Shown here piece after piece: positions 1 to 11,025 of a stretch of 64,000 nucleotides of DNA. How positions within the stretch are numbered: the stretch's first letter is position 1; the number at the start of each line of letters is the position of its first letter. Source of the stretch: Turbatrix aceti. Its lineage: Eukaryota; Nematoda; Chromadorea; Rhabditida; Panagrolaimidae. Where the stretch lies: contig OZ017769.1 of assembly GCA_963969345.1 (NCBI GenBank), positions 2,361,600-2,425,599 of the forward strand, written 5' to 3'. The notes under the pieces were generated by a model that saw only the letters and a program-made list of their open reading frames with translations, had not been told where the DNA came from and made no database searches. The translations under genes and the position numbers were made by a program.

Positions 1-1487
1 GTAGCAGATCACGTTGAGCCTGACAGCTTTGGCAAAACAGATCAGGTCTTCCGAGCACATCCAGTTTTCGAGAGTGACATTGTTTTCGTGCAGGTTCTCG
101 AAGCTAGAAGCCTGCAAGTCGCCTTCAGCCACGCGCCGATTGTAGACGAACATCCGAAGGGGCCAGTGATGCGTTTGAACGCCCGTTAGCAGATATGAGA
201 GGGACCTGAACCCGCAGCTGCCGTCACCATCAACATCCGGGCCATCAACAGGTTCGGCAATGACACTTTTGAAATTGCTAAACTTTAGCAAAGGAGAGTT
301 CATCGCCATACTGGGATCCATGCCCATAGTTTCCAGACAATTTGCCATGTATGCCACATTGGGAACTTCGTATTCAAAGGATTTTGGAACTCTTCCCGAA
401 TCTGAAAAATAATACTATGTACATACGTTTATATAATAATATGAAAAAAAAATTAATTTACGGGTTATCTCCAATTCCTTTGAGTCGCGGGGGAAAGTTG
501 ATTCAAAATGAAGATCCTCAGGTTTTGTTGAAATCGGGTTTTCGGGCGTTGACGACGGTTTTTCGATTTGCTGCTGAGCAATTTTGACATCGTCAGAAGG
601 GGAAGTACTGGGAGAACAGTACAGCCCATATCGAGGATGAGTGGGTTCGAACAGCCTCACTCCCCTTCGGGGAAAGTGTTTTGGGTACTTTTGGGAGGTT
701 TTTCTGATTTTCACCAATTTCGGCTTCTTCGGTTTTGATTCTTTGACTTTGAGCGGTTTCTTTTCTTTCACGTTGTTTGAGGACATGGCTTTGCGAGCTG
801 TTCGTTTCTTCACCTCCGTCGAAGACTTAGCTTTGGGAACAGCTTCTGGTTTTTTACGTTCCGACGAAACCATGAGTTCGGGTTGCTGAACAAAAGAAAA
901 ATCCATTGAGTGCCAGGATGCTGCGCTTTTCCACGAAGCTGATGAGCTACAATCGTCTGACGGCTTTTGACAAGGGCTTGGAACTGAAATGAATTTCCAC
1001 TGGTTTGTATTAAATATTAATGCTTAAAATCGTACTGGACACATCGAAGTTGTGTTCGATGTTGGGAGAAGCGCTAAGCCTATTTGCTATCGTCGATTTC
1101 GGTTTTTTTACTGTCGTCGATTTTGGTTTGTTCACTGTCGTCGATTTCAGTTTTTTCACTATCACCGATTTTGTTTTCTTTGATTTTGGTGTTGACTTAA
1201 TCTGGGGCGTCGTCTTGGAGGTAGTTTGTTTCTTCTTTTCCGTCGAAACCGTGGATTTGTTTTGTTGAATTGAAGTAGAGGAATCCATTGAGTGCGAAGA
1301 TGTTGTGCTGTTTGACGAAATTGACGAACGTAGGCTGCTATCGCTCGAGGGCCCTTCACGATTGCTGGGAACTAAACGTATTTAACCTCACTTACAAATA
1401 ATGATATTACAAATAATGTTAAAAATCCTACTTGAGATAACTGATTCGTTGTCGCTGTCAGCGTCTTTGTCATCGTCGTTGACCGTG
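1..1487 (-). CDS. OTU-type cysteine protease-like gene, partial, with duplicated Lys/Ser-rich exon
   Basis: Four exons can be read on the minus strand (about 1487-1432, 1371-1036, 983-462, 401 to the window edge), joined in consistent phase. The last contains DGDGSCGFRSLSYLLTG, the catalytic-Cys block of OTU-family peptidases (D-G-x-x-C-x-F-R), which remove ubiquitin or related modifiers; the catalytic His would lie beyond base 1. The upstream exons encode an acidic stretch (NDDDKDADSDNE) and two Ser/Lys-rich segments, probably disordered. Exons 2 and 3 are diverged copies of each other: both start in the same phase with PS, and both carry an HSMD..[ST]..QQ block followed by Lys/Thr-rich sequence. 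Exon 2 also has internal repeats of a K-S-T-T-V-x-K-P unit. No start codon was found; the 5' end may lie beyond the MITE at 1540. The gene lies just downstream, on the same strand, of the Mutator-like transposase; OTU domains are known partners in some Mutator-like transposons, so it may be transposon-encoded (inference). Confidence 0.7.
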
Positions 1488-1539
1488 CTAATAAAGAAAA
1501 ATGTTAAAGTTGTTGTAACATTATTATGTCTGTTTTTTA

Positions 1540-2032
1540 TTAGGTTGGTCGGAAAAAATCGTTGTTAAATTATTTTTTTTAACGGTCAATTTTTCAAATA
1601 TTTCCATTTTTCTAGCAGTGATTTTTAAAATCAATACACAAAGTTATAAGTAGGATCGCGTTGCAAAGGAACTGCCGTTGTTAAAAAAAAATAAGCAGGT
1701 ATACTTCAATATCAAATACACCTTTTTTGGTTCTTAAGACTGCATAAAAGCCAAAAATGAGTAACATAGCTTGAAAAATCTCAAAGCGGTGACAGTGCAT
1801 TTTTTAATTACCACTTGATACGTTATTTGGAGCTTGCCTTGGTTAAGAAAAAATGAAATAAAAAGAATTCAACTATTACAGTTTTTTAGAAAATTGTCCC
1901 TTTTTTTGCGGCACGAAAGACAAAAGACCACTAGTCACAAAGGGCAATATGTTTTGGATTGATGCCTATTTTTATCAGTTTGTTTTAAGTTTTATTTTCG
2001 GTTAAACAACGGTTTTTTTCCGACCAACCTAA
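1540..2032. mobile_element. mariner-type MITE (493 bp, TA target duplication)
   Basis: The ends are inverted copies: TTAGGTTGGTCGGAAAAAA at the left and its complement at the right, with the match continuing through CGTTGTT for about 27 bases. Both sides are flanked by TA. The TTAGGTTGG terminus and TA duplication are typical of Tc1/mariner elements. There is no coding capacity, so this is a non-autonomous copy. Confidence 0.85.
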
Positions 2033-2459
2033 TATCTACAGGTAGCACTACTTATTTAGCAATACAGAATTTAAAAAAAAAAAAAAAACTTATTTAGCTG
2101 ATACACATAAATATCATCTTGATTTTTTTTAACTTTCGCGCGTTTGATTTTTAAAAACATAAATCAACGTTAAACAAATTTTTAAATCTTAAAATTATGT
2201 TTTTTTTAATTGTAAACTACTACATGTTGTTTTTAAACTACATGTTGATAAAAAAAATTGTAAAAATAGCTGAGTTTTTTCTTGCTTCCCAAAATGCTCC
2301 TGCTCATTGTACGCTCTTGCTCTTGCTCACAGCAGAAGCTGAAGCAAGAGCAAGATAATATAAATGTGAAGAACAGGAGCAGAGCGAGCACGCTTTTTTA
2401 GATCCTAGCAGAAAAATTTGTCGATTGAAAAACCCTGAAAAATAATAGGTTAAGTATGT

Positions 2460-5400
2460 TTACGTGGAAACTGAGTCGTCGCTTTCAGGAATGTTGTGTT
2501 CGACTTCATTGGGAAGATGTGGTCCGTTGAGTTCGTAGCCAGTCTTGATGTTAAGGTACGTGACTTTTTTGAGGTACTTGTAAACTTGTTGCACAAACTC
2601 GCTCGTTGTGAGGTTGTCGTAGTTTGCCTTAATAGTCCGCTTGTATTGACCCTCGTACGTATTGTACCGTTTCTGCAGGTTAGCGTATTTGGTAGATTTG
2701 GGCTTTGTTGGAGCTTTGAGTTCAAGCAGCTGCAGAAGGCGTTTTTCAAGCTTTCCATGAATCCGGTGCATCACCCAATAGAATTGGCCCGCCGTTGGAT
2801 GCATTCGGACGTCATCACAGCGCTTTAGCGCACTGTGATAGCCTTCGCATGGGTTTGAAGTGCGCAAGGGATTTCCAAAGAACGTGAATTTGTACCGAAT
2901 CCAGTACTTGAGCAAGTAGTCCAATTATTCCTAAAAACGCATTAAACTTTTTTTTGATTAACGGCATAAAACATACCTGGAAACGCTTCGTGGGCCATTG
3001 TTTTTTGAATCCCTTCGGTTTTTTCGGGAGCTCGCTGAGGACTTCGTTGAAATACCTTTGCCGGTGTTCATACGGAAGCAGAAACATCGTTTGTAGGTGG
3101 TTGAACCATTCTTGGACGTGATCGTACTTTTTTTCGTACGCTCCCAGTTTAAGACTCAGAAACTTTCGGCGGCACGCTCGGCGAAAGTGAAAAAAACAGC
3201 CGGTGATTTTAGCTCCTTTCAAAACTGCTCGAATGGCGTTCAGTTGAGCTTGCTCATAATCAACACTAACTTGCTTGATATGGAAACTGAAACCGTCGTC
3301 ATTCACCGCTTCCATGAAAGTTGTCAGAACTTTGGTGTAAGTTTTTTCATGCCGATTTCTCATTGCCGCAGTCATAACAGGTGACCATTCGTATCCCTTA
3401 TCGTTCTTAACGTAAGCCAAAATGGTCCAAAGTTGTGCAAAACCGGGCATCGTAATTCCAAAAGTTCCATCGGCGGCAATATACTTTGCATGAGCAAAAG
3501 CGCGCCGCATGTTAAAGGTAGAGTAAATAACGAACTCTTCATCTTCAGCCAGGATATAGTCCGTGTCGTCAACCAGTGTTCGAAGATTCGGTGGAATTTG
3601 AGAACCCTGGTTGTTACGACGAGCGGCGCGTTCCAGAGCGTAGTACCTTGATCTGGATTCATGAGGAGGAGCAAGTTGAACAGCCACATCAAACCCCAAT
3701 TTCATAGCACGGTTGTCAGCCTAAACACGTTTTTAAACAGTTTTGCTCGGTGTGTGAAGGCTATTATTATTAATATTATTTGGTACAAATCAAAATATTA
3801 AGCTTAAACCCAGGACCAGATGTTAAGAAGAACAAATGATGTCCTCGTAAGCGTCGTCTCCATTCGATTCGGTCGCGATTTCCCACGCGGTATGTCTGTT
3901 ATTATAAATTTTGCGATTCAAAATTAGATCAAAATCAAGGGTACGATATAAAAAAACGCACGGTTTTTCAAAATTTCAATATAGTCCAAACACTAAATTT
4001 TCATTTCCATTTTGTATTTTTGTATTAATAGTTTTTTGATATCGGATCGATAAGTATTAGAAAAAAACAATTTTTTAAACATTTCAAAAATTTGGAGTTT
4101 TCGGGTTATATGTAATTTTCAAAAAAAACTGTTTTCGAAACGGTTTCAAACATTTTGGAAAAAAAGAATAAAATTCTTCAATTCTGCAGTCTTTTATTAC
4201 TGTGGTCAAAATTCAGTCACCAGACTTTCAGAACTGAGTTTACTGCAGTTTTTTCTCTGCTTTTTTGTTTTTATTTTTTCGAAAATTGCAAACAAAAATG
4301 AGTGTATGTTGCGCGAATTCATATTGTACAGCCCAAAAAAAAAATTTCGACCTTCGCATCATTTTCAGGGTTTTTGACCGCACCTGAAATCTCTCTGCTC
4401 CTGAGCAAGAGCGGAGCGAACAGTAAGAGACAAAAAAATTAGGAGAGCAAGCGGAGCGGGCGGAAAAAATTTAGAAAAAAACGAGCGGGAGCGGAGCGAG
4501 CTGTACAAGAAGTCAAATTAGAAAACCCTGACCATTTTGTAGACCAAAAAATTTCCTACAAAACTGGATATTTCGCTGTGTTTCACCACAGATACATATG
4601 GTAACTATTTAAAAGTTTGGTTGTATAAAAAAAGATATCGCTCTGTCAAGCGACGCTGGCAACCATATAAGATTTTTGATAACGGTTCCAGAAAGAAAAT
4701 TTGTTTAACGATGATTTATGTTTTTTTAGAGTTCTAAATTTTTTAATTTCTAAAAAATCGACATTTATCAATACGATATCAAACAACTAAATACAAATTT
4801 TTTCATACTTTTTCCAGCTTTCTAATAACATTTTAAAAAACGTGCGATTTTGTATTTAAATTTTTCGTACCCTACTTGGTTTTGATCAAAATTCGAAAAA
4901 CGAAGTCATTGGAAAAAATGGACAAAACCGAAGTGGATACGATCAAAGTGGAAATATTCGAAGTTGAAATTTTCAAAGTAGTTTCACCAAACTCCCAGGA
5001 TCATAACGTTTATTTTTTAAAGAATAATTATACGTCAGATAACTGCTGCTAAACCCTACGAGAAAATTTTTATGAAAACAATCAAACCAGTGGGTGTTGA
5101 TTACAACCAAAAATTTCGTAACATTAGTACAAGCCTTAGGAAACCATTGGAGCATAAGATTTTTAATGGGTCTGTACTTCTGTGATGTTTAGTAAACTAT
5201 CGACTATAAAAATTACCCACAAGCCCTATTTTTTACCTAATTCAGATTCCATTAATCAAAAAGTGTCCAAATGTTCGGATCGAAAAATCTGAACCTCAAA
5301 AAATGTTTAAAGATCCATTGTCCTCTTCGTGCAATCCCGATACTCATATTTGTCTCTCTAACTTTGACATGAGGAAGAGTAATAAAGTAAAGTAAAGTAA

Positions 5401-8400
5401 AGCCGAACCGTTCGTATTGATATCAAAATTATGTACATATTTGTAATTTCTTTAAGTGAAATTCTAAACTCCGAAAATAATTTTGTTATAAAATGGTTGT
5501 CAAACCAAAATATTTTTTGTTACAACGATTAAAAGCAAAAAATATGTAACATTCAAAATTTTGAACCTAACTGCTCAAATGTTTTGTTCGGACAAAACCG
5601 AACCGATTGAATGCTTGGTTTGAAGATTAACAAGATTAACCGATTGGCTTGGATGATACATAACTCTGCTGGGTGAGTCTAACAATGGTACAAAATATTA
5701 ACTATTGTTCCTTTAAGCAATGGTGTATTGAAGTACAGCGTACTAAAGAATGATGTTGTAAATTTTTTTTAATTTTTAGCACCCTCATATAAAAATTTTT
5801 TTGTAAAAAATGAATGCATATACAGGAATATAAATTAAATGCCAACAAATTTGTGATAATATAAGACGAGGACAATAAAAAATTTTTTTGTCATGCTTAT
5901 TTTTCCCCATTTTTTGAAAGCAATTTTGTGACATCATCATTTTCATGTTTTTGCGTTTTTATTGTAGAAAGCGTCTGAGCTAAAACAAAAGAAGCTAAAA
6001 TTACGATTTATTGGATTCTCTGAAAACGCCAAGTTGAAATTCACGTTCAGAACCATTTTTTTGCATTTTTGTCAAAATCGAGTAGTTTACTTCTACTTTG
6101 AGTTGAACAGAAGCACTATTCATAATTTATGTCATTTCTTGTTGCACATGTTGGCGAATAAAGATTTTCGTATTTATTATCAACAAATTGCAAACAAATC
6201 AAAACAAAACAAAGATGTGCACCCAAAAGAGAGGGAGACGCTATCCACTACGAAGTGAGTAGCTTCTGCGCGCAAAAGAGAGGGAGACGCTATCCACTAC
6301 GAAGTGAGTAGCTTCTGCGCGCAAAAGAAAGGGAGACGCTATCCACTACGAAGTGAGTAGCTTCTGCGCGCAAAAGAGAGGGAGACGCTATCCACTACGA
6401 AGTGAGTAGCTTCTGCGCGCAAAAGAAAGGGAGACGCTATCCACTACGAAGTGGGTAGCTTCTGCGCGCATAAAAGAGAGAAAAGAGAGAGCGCGCAGAT
6501 GGGTGGTTCTTCGTTGATAGATTCTGATGGATTCTGGTCGTCGCTGTGCCGCGATGAATTTTCCGGTGGCATTTCATAGACACTGCAAAAGCATCTTCGT
6601 AAAACCACAATTCAGAAATGGTGCGCTCAAAACAATTCTTACCGTGAGTGATAATGGGTCACCTGTGCAAGCATCAGCTGGTATCACTGCTTGTGGCACT
6701 GGCCGTGGAAATCATTGAGGCGATGAGAACAGAGAAACGGCAACGGAAATCGATGCAAAAACGTTGACAATCCATTGTTCACAAATAGCAAAGTGAGGAA
6801 CGTTCGCGATCTGTTCAAGAAAATGTGCACACGCGCTGTTTGAACGTGTTGTTCTGACGTTCAAAAAACGGAACGCGATCGTTCCTCAATCGATTGTCAA
6901 CGTTTTTGCATCGATTTCCGTTGCCGTTTCTCTGTTCTCATCGCCTCAATGATTTCCACGGCCAGTGCCACCAGCAGTGATACCAGCTGATGCTTGCACA
7001 GGTGACCCGTTATCACTCACGGTAAGAATTGTTTTGAGCGCACCATTTCTGAATTGTGGTTTTACGAAGATGCTTTTGCAGTGTCTATGAAATGCCACCG
7101 GAAAATTGATCGCGGCACAGCGACGACCAGAATCCATCAGAATCTATCAACGAAGAACCACCCATCTGCGCGCTTTCTCTTTTCTCTCTTTTATGCGCGC
7201 AGAAGCTACCCACTTCGTAGTGGATAGCGTCTCCCTTTCTTTTGCGCGCAGAAGCTACTCACTTCGTAGTGGATAGCGTCTCCCTCTCTTTTGCGCGCAG
7301 AAGCTACCCACTTCGTAGTGGATAGCGTCTCCCTTTCTTTTGCGCGCAGAAGCTACTCACTTCGTAGTGGATAGCGTCTCCCTCTCTTTTGCGCGCAGAA
7401 GCTACTCACTTCGTAGTGGATAGCGTGCACATCTTTGTTTTGTTTTTGTGAAAAATACGTTTGACCGATACTTATATAGAAATAAATTGTAAAAAAAGCA
7501 AGAGATACTCAGCATGGCAACACATTCATAAAAATCACTACACTTACTTCCAATTCAAAAACGTTGTTCTATTTTATTGCAAAATCACTAAGTTTACATC
7601 TGCAAAATCGACTGATATCAAAAACTGCGATTGTGCATCTTTTTGCGTCCAAGACAACTGTTGAGACGTCATTTTGTAAAAATGATGAAAAATGAAAAAA
7701 CATGGGGTGTTTTATTTCCTATTTGAAGAAATTTGGTTTTTACAGTCAGTTTACTTCTTCAAGAAGTGAATTCTAAAAAAAAGGCAAAAAAATAGCATGA
7801 CAAAAAAAATTTTTATTGTCCTCGTCTTATATCACTGAACAATTGTAAGAAACTTACGTCTCGAATTCCCTGAGCAGCTGATTTTTCTCCTTCTTTGACC
7901 AACTTCCGTTCTTCTCTTTTGATGCTTTCTTTCGCGTCAACAACATCAAAGACGGGTAGGCAGTCACGATGGTGGTTATCCCAATAGCTGAACGTGTCGC
8001 CCTTGAGTAATCCCCTTGCCACGGTTCCGCTGTTGCTCTTCTTTTTGGCAATTTTGCAAGCCTCGCAATGGTAGTATGCCACATCTTGCCTTCGACGTTC
8101 GAACGTAAATGTTCGTTCGGCCTCAGGAAGGTAAATCTGTGTTTTGTTGTGCTTGCTGGACAGGCGTTCGAAGAAGTTTCTCCTAAATTAATTCAAAGTC
8201 AAAATTATTTGTAATGTACGACCTACGTTTGAACGGGGTCGTTGCTGCTGTCAGGATTCTGGTTCTTCAAATGAAGTGACAGAGTGCTCGCATTCACGTC
8301 GTGCTTGAGAAGCTTCTCCAATTCGATCTTCAGCGCGACTTGAGTTTTGATGTCCTTGGCAATGTATCGTTGGATAAGATCTTGAACATCCAAACGACGC

Positions 8401-8499
8401 CAGTCAACCTTCTATTATAAAAAAAAACGTTATTTGAACTCAAAAGAATTATTATGAAATTACCGTTTTTTTTTTGGTTTTCGCGTCACTATCCGACAT
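2460..8499 (-). CDS. Mutator-like (MULE, Phantom-like) transposase with FLYWCH-type zinc finger, possibly inactive
   Basis: Exons, minus strand: 8499-8464 (start, MSDSDAKTKKKT), 8411-8227, 8182-7858, 3720-2977 and 2930-2460. Joins 1-4 keep frame exactly. The third exon has a C-x2-C...H-x3-C finger (YYHCEACK ... HHRDCLP) like the FLYWCH/WRKY-GCM1 finger of Mutator transposases. The fourth carries the MULE transposase core: YIAADGTFGITMPGFAQLW (first Asp), SVDYEQAQLNAI (second Asp) and a GCFFHFRRAC Cys/His block. The fifth has SNPCEGYHSALKR with the likely catalytic Glu. This combination matches the Phantom group of animal Mutator transposons. At the only visible acceptor for exon 5 the phase-0 reading meets TAA (2927-2925) as its second codon, so either the true splice differs or this copy is dead. 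The 4.1 kb intron between exons 3 and 4 is packed with other transposons. Terminal repeats of the MULE itself were not found. Confidence 0.8.
3927..4897. mobile_element. non-autonomous element with ~140 bp terminal inverted repeats
   Basis: The segment from about 3927-4080 (GATCAAAATCAAGGGTACG...) reappears inverted at about 4735-4897 (...CGTACCCTACTTGGTTTTGATC), with scattered mismatches. It lies inside the large intron of the transposase gene and is itself hit by the hAT MITE at 4366. No coding sequence was seen and no clear target duplication was resolved. Confidence 0.65.
4366..4530. mobile_element. hAT MITE (165 bp), family with CAGGGTTTTC ends
   Basis: The ends are CAGGGTTTTTGACC and GAAAACCCTG, with flanking 8-base repeats ATCATTTT and ACCATTTT (7 of 8 identical). 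The interior is rich in GAGCGGAGCGAGC repeats. It shares ends and the GTCAAATTAGAAAACCCTG tail with the elements at 12182-13908 and 12715-13079. The 8-base duplication and CAG terminus point to hAT. Confidence 0.8.
5341..5851. other. no gene seen; AT-rich intronic sequence
   Basis: AT-rich sequence inside the big intron of the transposase gene. Only a short AAAGT microsatellite near 5385-5402 stands out. Confidence 0.5.
6225..6469. repeat. five 49-bp tandem units, left arm of foldback
   Basis: The unit begins AAAAGAGAGGGAGACGCTAT and ends GTAGCTTCTGCGCGC. There are five direct copies with only a few substitutions (GAGAGG/GAAAGG, GTGAGT/GTGGGT). Confidence 0.95.
7195..7432. repeat. five 49-bp tandem units, right arm of foldback (inverted)
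   Basis: Inverted counterpart of the 6225-6469 array, again five copies with the same GAGAGG/GAAAGG alternation, so both arrays predate or share the event that made the inverted repeat. The outermost copy is shortened. Confidence 0.95.
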
Positions 8500-9139
8500 T
8501 GTATCGAATAGGACGGAAGTAGTTTGCTCTAAAAATATTTAGTATATTGTGGTATTACAAAGATACAAAATAATATTTAACACAACATTCATACATATTA
8601 CGCAACTGATATACAGATATAAAATAAAATGAGTATGCGTGCCGTGCAGCATAAAGGCGCAAATCGTTTTTAGTGTTGTACGATAATGAAATCTTACCAA
8701 TGTATATCAATACATGCGTCGTGCGGCGCACGCACACAGAACATAGTTGCCAAAGTTTCATCATTTTGTAGACATGATTTCCGTGATCTGTCTTTCGTAC
8801 TTGCCATAAAAAATAAATATTTCTTGAATAATTTTCCAACAAATTTTTACCTGAATACTTGAGTTGTTTTTCGCTAGTAAAAAAAATTACTATAACTATA
8901 ACAAGATCCATGTGGAAAGCATTCAGCTCCGTAACGTAAGTACATAGATACATCTTTTGTCCGGCGTAAGAACCTCCGACTCGGAGGTGACCACCACGCA
9001 TGTCAGATAGTGACCTAAACTTTATAGCTTCTTTGGCAGCCAGCTATTACAATCTCGATTTCAGTTTGTTATTATGCAGTTTTTTATTAGATTTTGTTTG
9101 ATAATTTTAAGATAAAGCAGCATCTGATCTGCAGCCGCA
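8500..9139. other. no gene seen
   Basis: Presumed 5' flank of the transposase gene. A 148-codon minus-strand open frame at 8555-9001 has no recognisable domain, signal or splice context and AT-rich, low-complexity composition. Confidence 0.4.
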
Positions 9140-9556
9140 GACTCCAGAAATACGCATTTTGGATTCTTAGGATATAGCACGGATAAAGGCTTTATCCTAT
9201 CCGCAGCGGCAGAGATACGATCTATGTTTTGTTTCACTCTGATTACTGGTGCTAACATCAGTCGTTTGCCGTCGCGTTTTGAAGATAGACTCCAGAAATA
9301 CACATTTTGGATTCTTAGGATATAGCGCGGATAAAGGTTTTATCCTATCCGCAGCGGCAGAGATACAACCTGTGTTTTGTTTCAGTCTGATTACTGGTGC
9401 TAACAGCTATCGTTTGCCGTCGCGTTTTGAAGATAGACTTCAGAAACACGCATTTTGGATTTTTGGGATATAGCGCGGATAAAGGTTTTATCCTATCCGC
9501 GGCGGTAGATACAACCTGTGTTTTGTTTCAGTCTGATTACTGGTGCTAACAGCAGT
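9140..9556. repeat. 148-bp tandem repeat, about 2.8 copies
   Basis: Copies begin with GACTCCAGAAATACGCATTT at 9140, 9288 and (slightly diverged) 9436, giving a constant 148-base period. Each contains GATATAGCRCGGATAAAGG and a TGTTTTGTTTCA block. Confidence 0.9.
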
Positions 9557-9789
9557 AAAACGGTTACGAATAAAAAAAAATAAAATTAGCACGATTAAGA
9601 ATAACAAAATAATAACATTTTGGTAAAACAAAGAAGCAAAACGCGCAAAAACAACGAAATTTGAATTATCATGTTCCTAAAGCGAATACAAACTTTTTAG
9701 ACACAAAAACAAATTCAAAACCAAGGTTTTCGCTTTAATGCTAGAAAAATGCGCACGCGCTTCATTATTGATCACCGAAAAACACGATT

Positions 9790-9985
9790 CCAGTTTTGTC
9801 GAAATTCAATTTTGTCGAAGTTCCGTTTTGGGCAAATCAGACAATCCCAGTTCAGTTTTGTCGAAGTTCAGTTTTGTCGAAGTTTCGTTTTGAGCAAATC
9901 GGTACATTCGCAATTCAATTTTGTCGAAGTTCATTTTTGTCGAAGTTGAGTTTTTTCGAAGTTGAGGTTTGTCGAAGTTCCGACA
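9790..9985. repeat. short direct repeats of a TTTTGTCGAAGTTCA unit
   Basis: About ten imperfect copies of a 15-base TTTTGTCGAAGTTCA motif, partly grouped in a longer period with GTTTTGGGCAAATC / GTTTTGAGCAAATC. The array ends directly at the start of the copied exon fragment at 9992. Confidence 0.85.
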
Positions 9986-9991
9986 CTGAAC

Positions 9992-10218
9992 CTAGATTCT
10001 TTTGCTGACGTTCGGAAAGTCTACGCGCTTTGGTGTCGCCAGCCGGATGCGGATCTAATGAACGACAGCAGTCCCTCGATCACCGATCTCGAGGTGAGGA
10101 ATCGAAAATTATCCGTCGAGGTTTCGGGCCTTCATCAGGCCTTGGCTGAGGTTGGTTTTGTTTTTTCAAAATTTCTTGTCTTACCACGAAATTTTTTTTC
10201 GTGCAATTTTTTAAGCCC
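9992..10218 (+). pseudogene. duplicated exon-intron fragment of the coiled-coil gene at 18676-20799
   Basis: About 225 bases are nearly identical to 19500-19730: the end of exon 3 (LDSFADVRKVYALWCRQPDA...), its GTTGGTTTT donor and almost all of the following intron up to the AAGCCC acceptor. Because intron sequence is included, this is a DNA-level copy and not a retroposed one. Substitutions are few (L to M, T to A). The copy lacks the rest of the gene, so it is a fragment. Confidence 0.9.
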
Positions 10219-10731
10219 TGATTCGCGTTGAATGCAGCCGCCGCGGTGTCTTTCGGCGCGAAAGATGCGAGCGACGCAAATTCGGCCTTGATGCCTTCGA
10301 TCCCCTTCGCAATGGAACTCTTGCAGAACTTGGCATTTTCAACCTCGACCGTGTTCTCATCATCGACGGTGGCTTCTTGCTCGCAGGTAGCGTCTTCGGT
10401 CTTACGGGTACGGGTTGTTCTTCGAGTTCCTCTTTTGGTTGTGCGCTTCGTATTACGCCTTCCCCTTCCCGTCATCACAAATGTCTGCCGGAAATTGTCT
10501 CACGTTTGGAAGAAATCCAGAGTCACAGCTACGCCGGGCGATAGTAGTACTGTGCGTCAACAAGTTGCACGTGAAAAGAAAATCCGATTGCCCGATAATG
10601 TTGATTCTATTGACTTTCTGGGATATTTATTGGACCATGTAAATTTCAGGGGATACAAAAAATGGCGATTTGAGCTTATTTCAAGGTTGGGAAATGATGG
10701 CATTCATCGTAATCATATTTCGCTGAAATGA
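10219..10731. other. possible chimeric gene fragments on both strands
   Basis: GC-rich and codon-like, unlike its flanks. On the minus strand 10478-10219 reads a basic N-terminus (GRGRRNTKRTTKRGTRRTTR) followed by a Glu/Ala-rich segment (CEQEATVDDENTVEVENAKF). On the plus strand 10530-10731 reads QQVAREKKIRLPDNVDSIDF and onward to a TGA. I recognise no family. Abutting the copied exon fragment, this looks like a patch of captured gene pieces. Confidence 0.35.
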
Positions 10732-11025
10732 TAAATATTTGTTCTATTTTTTTAAGCTTGGTGAGTGAACAAATCTGCGTCTTCTGCCGATTGGTTTTTT
10801 TCAACCTGAACATTTGCTCATTTTTTGGTTTGAAAATATTCGTCTTAACATGACTAACACGATGAATATTAAAAAAAATATTTTTGAATTTTGAAAATCA
10901 TCGTTCATCGGGTTAAAAATGATTAACACGAGTGAGGCTTCGGGCAGCGATGACTGGCGTCTGCATATAAATGTTAAGATTCAACATAAAATCATATTAT
11001 TCGTTTGAAAATTGTTAGAATTTTT

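Larger units (their letters stand above)
6204..7441. repeat. near-perfect 550 bp foldback inverted repeat
   Basis: Bases 6204-6772 are repeated inverted at 6892-7441, with a spacer of about 119 bases. Each arm has an outer block of five 49-base tandem units and an inner unique block of about 300 bases. The two arms encode mirror 63-residue open frames that differ at two residues; these frames reflect the duplication and are not evidence of a gene. High arm identity implies recent formation or ongoing correction. Confidence 0.9.
5852..7835. mobile_element. long inverted-repeat element (about 2.0 kb) in transposase intron
   Basis: The outer ends are inverted: GTGATaaTATAAGACGAGGA at the left and the complement of GTGATATAAGACGAGGACAA at the right, followed by a shared AATAAAAA(A)TTTTTTTTGTCATGC stretch (about 35-40 bases). 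A near-perfect foldback lies between them. No flanking target duplication was evident and no transposase is encoded. Confidence 0.65.

Noticed and set aside
2280..2440. Possible further hAT copy ending in GAAAAACCCTG near 2431
   Set aside because: No matching left end or 8-base duplication could be found.
6527..6718. 63-residue open frames mirrored at 6527-6718 and 6946-7137 as a conserved gene pair
   Set aside because: Their similarity comes from the inverted duplication; there is no independent sign of coding selection.
6225..7432. Regular 49-base repeats resembling a CRISPR array
   Set aside because: The units are contiguous without unique spacers and lie in an inverted duplication inside a eukaryotic intron.
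8555..9001. 148-codon minus-strand open frame
   Set aside because: Composition follows the AT-rich background, no signal, domain or splice context.
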